Shown here piece by piece: positions 6,102 through 9,176 of a stretch of DNA of 9,176 nucleotides (the stretch's first letter is position 1; every line of letters begins with the position of its first letter). Position numbers and translations under genes: made by a program. The DNA comes from Calditerrivibrio sp. Lineage in GTDB: Bacteria; Chrysiogenota; Deferribacteres; Deferribacterales; Calditerrivibrionaceae. The DNA lies in contig JAIWOA010000122.1 of NCBI GenBank assembly GCA_020217115.1, positions 1 to 9,176 of the forward strand, given 5' to 3'. The notes below the pieces were generated by a model. The model saw only the letters and a program-made list of their open reading frames with translations, did no database searches and was not told where the DNA came from.

Positions 6102-6380
6102 CTATCTTTTTACTTTTTTATCTTCTTTCTTATGCCCGCGGAAAGTTCTTGTTAAGGAGAATTCACCGAGCTTATGTCCGACCATGTTCTCAGTTACATA
6201 AACCGGAATAAACTTGTGTCCATTGTGAACAGCAAAAGTCATCCCTATCATATCTGGAATTATGGTACTTCTTCTTGACCAGGTTTTTATTACTTTTTTA
6301 TCGCCAGTCTGCTTTGCAGAATCCACTTTTTTTAGCAGATGGTCATCTATAAATGGTCCTTTCTTTAAAGATCTAGGCAC
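6102..6380 (-). CDS. rpsS: 30S ribosomal protein S19, GTG start
   Basis: S19 lies in the 30S head with S13, near the A-site tRNA and inter-subunit bridge B1a. The 92 residues start with [18 protein letters not shown] after the initiator, the family hallmark. [20 protein letters not shown], then [20 protein letters not shown] and [14 protein letters not shown] complete the fold. The tail is basic (EDKKVKR). The start is GTG at 6380 with GGAGG 5 bases upstream, and the conserved PRSLKKGPF right after it leaves little doubt. The gap from rplB is 11 bases. Confidence 0.98.
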   Translation of the reverse strand: MPRSLKKGPFIDDHLLKKVDSAKQTGDKKVIKTWSRRSTIIPDMIGMTFAVHNGHKFIPVYVTENMVGHKLGEFSLTRTFRGHKKEDKKVKR

Positions 6381-6385
6381 ACTTT

Positions 6386-6390
6386 CCTCC
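6386..6390 (-). promoter_or_regulatory. rpsS Shine-Dalgarno that supports the GTG start
   Basis: GGAGG on the minus strand lies 5 bases before the GTG at 6380, filling most of the 11-base gap after the rplB stop. Confidence 0.8.
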
Positions 6391-6391
6391 T

Positions 6392-7216
6392 TTATTTCCT
6401 TTTAGTGACAATATACTTGTTAGAAGGCTTATTCTTCTTTCTGGTTTTGTAACCTTTAGTAGGCATACCCCATGGAGTAACAGGATGCCTGCCCCCCTTA
6501 GTTCTACCTTCACCACCACCGTGTGGGTGATCTACAGGGTTCATTGCTGTACCCCTTACCGTAGGTCTTATACCAAACCAGCGGGCCTTACCAGCTTTTC
6601 CTATCACTTCATTCTCATGATCGGGGTTACTAACTTGCCCAATTGTAGCCTTACACTCAGATTTAACAAGTCTTATTTCACCAGAAGGTAAACGAAGGTG
6701 ACAATATTCCCCCTCTTTGGATAACAACTGAGCATATGTCCCAGCAGAACGAGCTAACTGCCCACCTTTGCCAGGTCTAAGTTCAACATTATGAACTACA
6801 GTACCAATAGGGATATTTTTGAGCTGCATTGAATTACCTATTTTAATATCAGCACCTTCTCCACTTTGAATAACATCTCCAACTTTTAAACCAAGTGGCG
6901 CAATGATATACCTCTTCTCTCCGTCAGCATAGTTAACAAGAGCAATTCTCGCACTTCTATATGGATCATATTCCAATGTACTGACCCTTGCTGGAACTGT
7001 CTCTTTATCTCTCTTAAAATCTATTATTCTATATAACCTTTTGTTACCACCACCTTGATGTCTTGTCGTAATTCTACCATGATTATTTCTACCACCTTTG
7101 TTAGGAATCCTTACAACTAAAGATTTCTCGGGGGTATCAGCAGTTATATCTGCATAATCATCATTTGCTCTAAATCTAACACCTGCAGATGTTGGTTTAT
7201 ATTTTCTTATACCCAT
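6392..7216 (-). CDS. rplB: 50S ribosomal protein L2
   Basis: L2 is a primary 23S rRNA-binding protein needed for subunit association and for an active peptidyl-transferase centre. The 274 residues are normal (E. coli 273). The start [15 protein letters not shown] is followed by [20 protein letters not shown] (41-60) and [17 protein letters not shown], then the OB and SH3-like domains ([28 protein letters not shown]). The C-terminal extension reaches the catalytic region with [19 protein letters not shown]230 corresponds to the E. coli H229 that is important for activity. The end is a basic tail. The ATG has AGAGGG 5 bases upstream, 12 bases after rplW. Confidence 0.99.
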   Translation of the reverse strand: MGIRKYKPTSAGVRFRANDDYADITADTPEKSLVVRIPNKGGRNNHGRITTRHQGGGNKRLYRIIDFKRDKETVPARVSTLEYDPYRSARIALVNYADGEKRYIIAPLGLKVGDVIQSGEGADIKIGNSMQLKNIPIGTVVHNVELRPGKGGQLARSAGTYAQLLSKEGEYCHLRLPSGEIRLVKSECKATIGQVSNPDHENEVIGKAGKARWFGIRPTVRGTAMNPVDHPHGGGEGRTKGGRHPVTPWGMPTKGYKTRKKNKPSNKYIVTKRK

Positions 7217-7228
7217 CTTAACCCTCTC

Positions 7229-7510
7229 TTATACAAATTCCAGCTTTTGATCTTTATCAAGAACTACAATCGCTTTTTTCCAATCATCTCTTCTACCAAT
7301 GATTGTTCCAAATCTCTTGGTTTTCCCCTTTACACTCATAGTTCTTACATCCAAAACCTTCACATTAAAAAGTTTTTCCACAGCTTCCTTGATCTGAATC
7401 TTATTTGCTCTTGCATCAACTTCAAAAAGGACATGGTTCTCCTTTTCTTTCAGATCTACAGCCTTTTCAGTAATAAGAGGTCTCTTTATTACATCATATA
7501 TAGTCAACAT
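7229..7510 (-). CDS. rplW: 50S ribosomal protein L23
   Basis: L23 sits at the tunnel exit and is the main docking point for trigger factor and SRP. The 93 residues start MLTIYDVIKRPLITEKAVDL; the RPLITEKA signature includes E15, at the position of the trigger-factor-contacting glutamate. The middle shows VLFEVDARANKIQIKEAVEK and LFNVKVLDVRTM, then the basic loop KGKTKRFGTIIGRRDDWKKA that enters the tunnel wall, and LEFV at the end. The ATG overlaps the rplD stop by one base (TAATG), with GGAGG about 10 bases upstream inside rplD, so coupled translation is likely. Confidence 0.98.
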   Translation of the reverse strand: MLTIYDVIKRPLITEKAVDLKEKENHVLFEVDARANKIQIKEAVEKLFNVKVLDVRTMSVKGKTKRFGTIIGRRDDWKKAIVVLDKDQKLEFV

Positions 7511-8121
7511 TATGCAAGTACCTCCACTGCGTCTTTAGTTATTATGATGCCATCAGCATTTACAACATCATAAACATTAAGACCCCTAACATTCAGAAGG
7601 TTAACATTGGGAAGATTTCTGAAAGACCTCATAGTTTTTTCATCCAACTCTTTGTAAACTATAAGAACCTTTTTGTTAAGGTCTAAACCATTCAATAATT
7701 TGACAGCATCCTTAGTTTTACCACTGTCAACAACAACATTCTCGAGCACTTTTACTGCAGCATCATCAAATTTAGCCTTCACTGCAGATCTAAGAGCATT
7801 TTTCACCTTCTTTTTAGGCATAGAGTAGGAATAATCCCTTGGCAATGGTCCAAATATAACAGCACCACCTCTCCAGAGGGGAGATCTATTTGAACCTGCT
7901 CTTGCTCTTCCCGTCCCTTTCTGTTTCCAGGGTTTTCTTCCACCACCTTCAATAAGTGTCCTGTTGAGAGTTGAATGCGTACCAGCTCTTTTGCAGGCAA
8001 GTTGCATCTTCACAACCTCATGGATTAACCATGGTTTTACAGGGTAGGTCATAATATCGTCAGAAACTTCAACCTGCCCTACTTTTTCATTTTTTAAGTT
8101 CAATACATCGACCAAAGCCAT
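7510..8121 (-). CDS. rplD: 50S ribosomal protein L4
   Basis: L4 (L4/L1e family) combines a globular domain with a long loop that reaches the tunnel constriction. In E. coli it also represses the S10 operon by transcriptional and translational control at a long leader. The 203 residues match the family. The tunnel loop is about residues 42-95, including LACKRAGTHS, KPWKQKGTGRARAGSNRSPL and WRGGAVIFGP. The globular C-terminal half holds ALRSAVKAKF, VLIVYKELDEKTMRSFRNLP and a final IITKDAVEVL. The ATG has GAGG 6 bases upstream. Because no leader is present before rpsJ here, E. coli-type L4 autoregulation at rpsJ is unlikely. Confidence 0.98.
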   Translation of the reverse strand: MALVDVLNLKNEKVGQVEVSDDIMTYPVKPWLIHEVVKMQLACKRAGTHSTLNRTLIEGGGRKPWKQKGTGRARAGSNRSPLWRGGAVIFGPLPRDYSYSMPKKKVKNALRSAVKAKFDDAAVKVLENVVVDSGKTKDAVKLLNGLDLNKKVLIVYKELDEKTMRSFRNLPNVNLLNVRGLNVYDVVNADGIIITKDAVEVLA

Positions 8122-8131
8122 AAATATCCTC

Positions 8132-8767
8132 TTATTTTTTCTTCGTTGTCTCTTTTATATAGACTATACTGTTATCATGACCAGGGATTGCACCTTTTAT
8201 CAATAACAAATTTTTATCCTCAAAAACCTTTACCACTTCTAACTTTTGAACAGAAACGGTTTTTCCACCCATTCTACCTGGCATCCTTTTACCTTTAAGT
8301 GTTTCACCGGGCCACTCCCTCATACCTATTGAACCAGGAGCTCTGTGAAAATCAGAACCATGGGCAGCAGGACCACCTGCAAAACCATGTCTCTTAATTA
8401 CACCCTGAAAACCTTTACCTATGCTCACACCTTGAACATCAACAATATCGCCTTCAGCAAAAACATTAACCCTTATCTCCTGACCTAATTGATACTCGTC
8501 AGCATTCTCTACTCTAAATTCCTTCAATGTTTTATAGGCATCAACGCCATGTTTTTTAAAATGGCCACCCATGGGTTTATTTATATGATTTGATTTCAAT
8601 ATTTTATCAAATCCAAGCTGAAGTGCATTATATCCATCTTTTTCTGTTGTTTTCTTTTGAGTTACCAGGCATGGCCCAGCTTGAACAACGGTAACAGGTA
8701 TAACATTACCTTCAGAAGTAAAAATTTGCGTCATCCCAATTTTTCTACCTATCAACGCTTTTACCAT
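8132..8767 (-). CDS. rplC: 50S ribosomal protein L3
   Basis: L3 is one of the first proteins to bind 23S rRNA, and its central loop approaches the peptidyl-transferase centre. The 211 residues start MVKALIGRKIGMTQIFTSEG, the family signature. The core has SIGKGFQGVIKRHGFAGGPA (115-134), then HGSDFHRAPGSIGMREWPGE and GKRMPGRMGGKTVSVQKLEV, the loop that penetrates the rRNA. At the position of the E. coli glutamine methylated by PrmB (IGQ), this protein has methionine (IGM, residue 149), so that modification cannot occur here; this is common outside gammaproteobacteria as far as I know. The ATG follows an AGG-rich stretch 12 bases after rpsJ. Confidence 0.98.
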   Translation of the reverse strand: MVKALIGRKIGMTQIFTSEGNVIPVTVVQAGPCLVTQKKTTEKDGYNALQLGFDKILKSNHINKPMGGHFKKHGVDAYKTLKEFRVENADEYQLGQEIRVNVFAEGDIVDVQGVSIGKGFQGVIKRHGFAGGPAAHGSDFHRAPGSIGMREWPGETLKGKRMPGRMGGKTVSVQKLEVVKVFEDKNLLLIKGAIPGHDNSIVYIKETTKKK

Positions 8768-8779
8768 TTTATCCTACCT

Positions 8780-9088
8780 TTATAATTTTATCTCAACATC
8801 TACTCCAGCAGAAAGCTCTAATTTCATAAGAGCATCTATAGTCTGTGGAGTATGTTCATAAATATCAACTAACCTTTTGTGAGTTCTTATTTCAAACTGT
8901 TCAAAAGAGGTTTTGTTGACGTGGGGCGACCTCAATACAGAATATTTTTCAATTCTTGTAGGGAGAGGAACGGGACCAACTACCTTGGCCCCTGTCATCT
9001 TTGCCGTCCTTACTATATCTTTTACCGATTTATCCAATATTTTGTGATCAAAGCTTTTCAGCTTTATTCTTATCTTTTGTCCTGTCAT
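8780..9088 (-). CDS. rpsJ: 30S ribosomal protein S10 (NusE)
   Basis: S10 is a 30S head protein and, as NusE, binds NusB and NusG in transcription antitermination and transcription-translation coupling. The 102 residues match the usual length. The start is [20 protein letters not shown]. The extended loop at about residues 42-68 includes [20 protein letters not shown], and the signature [20 protein letters not shown] follows, ending [11 protein letters not shown]. The ATG at 9088 has GAGGG 4 bases upstream, within the 11-base gap after tuf. It conventionally opens the S10 operon; here no leader or promoter-sized space exists before it. Confidence 0.98.
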   Translation of the reverse strand: MTGQKIRIKLKSFDHKILDKSVKDIVRTAKMTGAKVVGPVPLPTRIEKYSVLRSPHVNKTSFEQFEIRTHKRLVDIYEHTPQTIDALMKLELSAGVDVEIKL

Positions 9089-9099
9089 TTTACCCTCTA

Positions 9100-9176
9100 T
9101 TACTCAATTATCTCAGTAACGACACCAGCACCTACTGTTCTACCACCCTCACGAATAGCAAATCTCAATCCCTGCT
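9100..9176 (-). CDS. tuf: Elongation factor Tu, C-terminal end (cut by window edge)
   Basis: EF-Tu is the GTPase that delivers aminoacyl-tRNA to the ribosomal A site. Only the last 24 residues and the stop are inside the window. They read [20 protein letters not shown] followed by EIIE, the near-invariant C-terminus of the domain 3 barrel that binds tRNA. The stop TAA (9102-9100) is 11 bases before rpsJ. A tuf gene directly upstream of rpsJ is a known arrangement in several phyla where the str and S10 operons are joined. The rest of the gene, and probably fusA, lie beyond the right edge. Confidence 0.96.
   Translation of the reverse strand, partial: QGLRFAIREGGRTVGAGVVTEIIE

Noticed and set aside
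7803..8000. Minus-strand 65-residue frame nested in rplD in another frame
   Set aside because: It is fully contained in the L4 tunnel-loop coding region, and the product is not a recognisable protein. The frame is best explained by the base composition of that loop.
1..9176. Mobile elements, CRISPR arrays, tRNA or rRNA genes, or a new accessory system
   Set aside because: Nearly every base belongs to a recognised tuf–S10–spc gene on one strand. I see no direct-repeat arrays, transposase motifs or structural RNA genes.

Overview
The window is a single, densely packed ribosomal-protein operon read entirely from the minus strand. It is a continuous tuf–S10–spc cluster. Transcription runs from high to low coordinates: 3' end of tuf, then rpsJ, rplC, rplD, rplW, rplB, rpsS, rplV, rpsC, rplP, rpmC, rpsQ (S10 block), then rplN, rplX, rplE, rpsZ, rpsH, rplF, rplR, rpsE, rplO (spc block), and the 5' third of secY, which runs off the left edge. 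There are 20 complete ribosomal-protein genes and two partial flanking genes. No gene is credible on the plus strand.

The DNA is AT-rich, with purine-rich mRNA-sense strands and strong Shine-Dalgarno sequences, so this is a bacterial chromosome. Cluster traits are tuf 11 bases before rpsJ, a zinc-ribbon (type Z) S14, an L24 with a C-terminal four-cysteine zinc ribbon, and no rpmD (L30) between rpsE and rplO. My impression is a deep-branching Gram-negative lineage such as Deferribacterota. That is an inference from memory of the proteins and gene order, not a proven assignment.

Spacing is extremely tight. Most gaps are 1 to 19 bases. rplD/rplW and rplP/rpmC overlap by one base (TAATG), so translation is probably coupled. 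The one longer gap (52 bases) lies between rpsZ and rpsH. It holds a candidate hairpin that includes the rpsZ stop codon, followed by a perfect AGGAGG ribosome-binding site for rpsH. A second short inverted repeat sits at the end of rpsQ, at the S10/spc junction. I see no promoter with a good -35/-10 pair and no intrinsic terminator, so the cluster is probably driven from upstream of tuf or further.

The products together build both subunits. S10, S3 and S14 form the 30S head. S19 sits near the A-site finger. S5, S8 and S17 form the body. L3, L4, L22, L23, L24 and L29 line or surround the peptide exit tunnel. L2, L14 and L16 lie near the peptidyl-transferase and factor sites. L5 and L18 hold 5S rRNA. 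SecY is the export channel on which many of these ribosomes dock. I find no undescribed defence, mobile or biosynthetic system here. The points worth a second look are the missing rpmD, the rpsZ–rpsH hairpin, the zinc-ribbon L24, the non-ATG starts (TTG for rpsE; GTG for rpsS, rpsC and rpsZ), and the tuf fusion to the S10 block without a leader.
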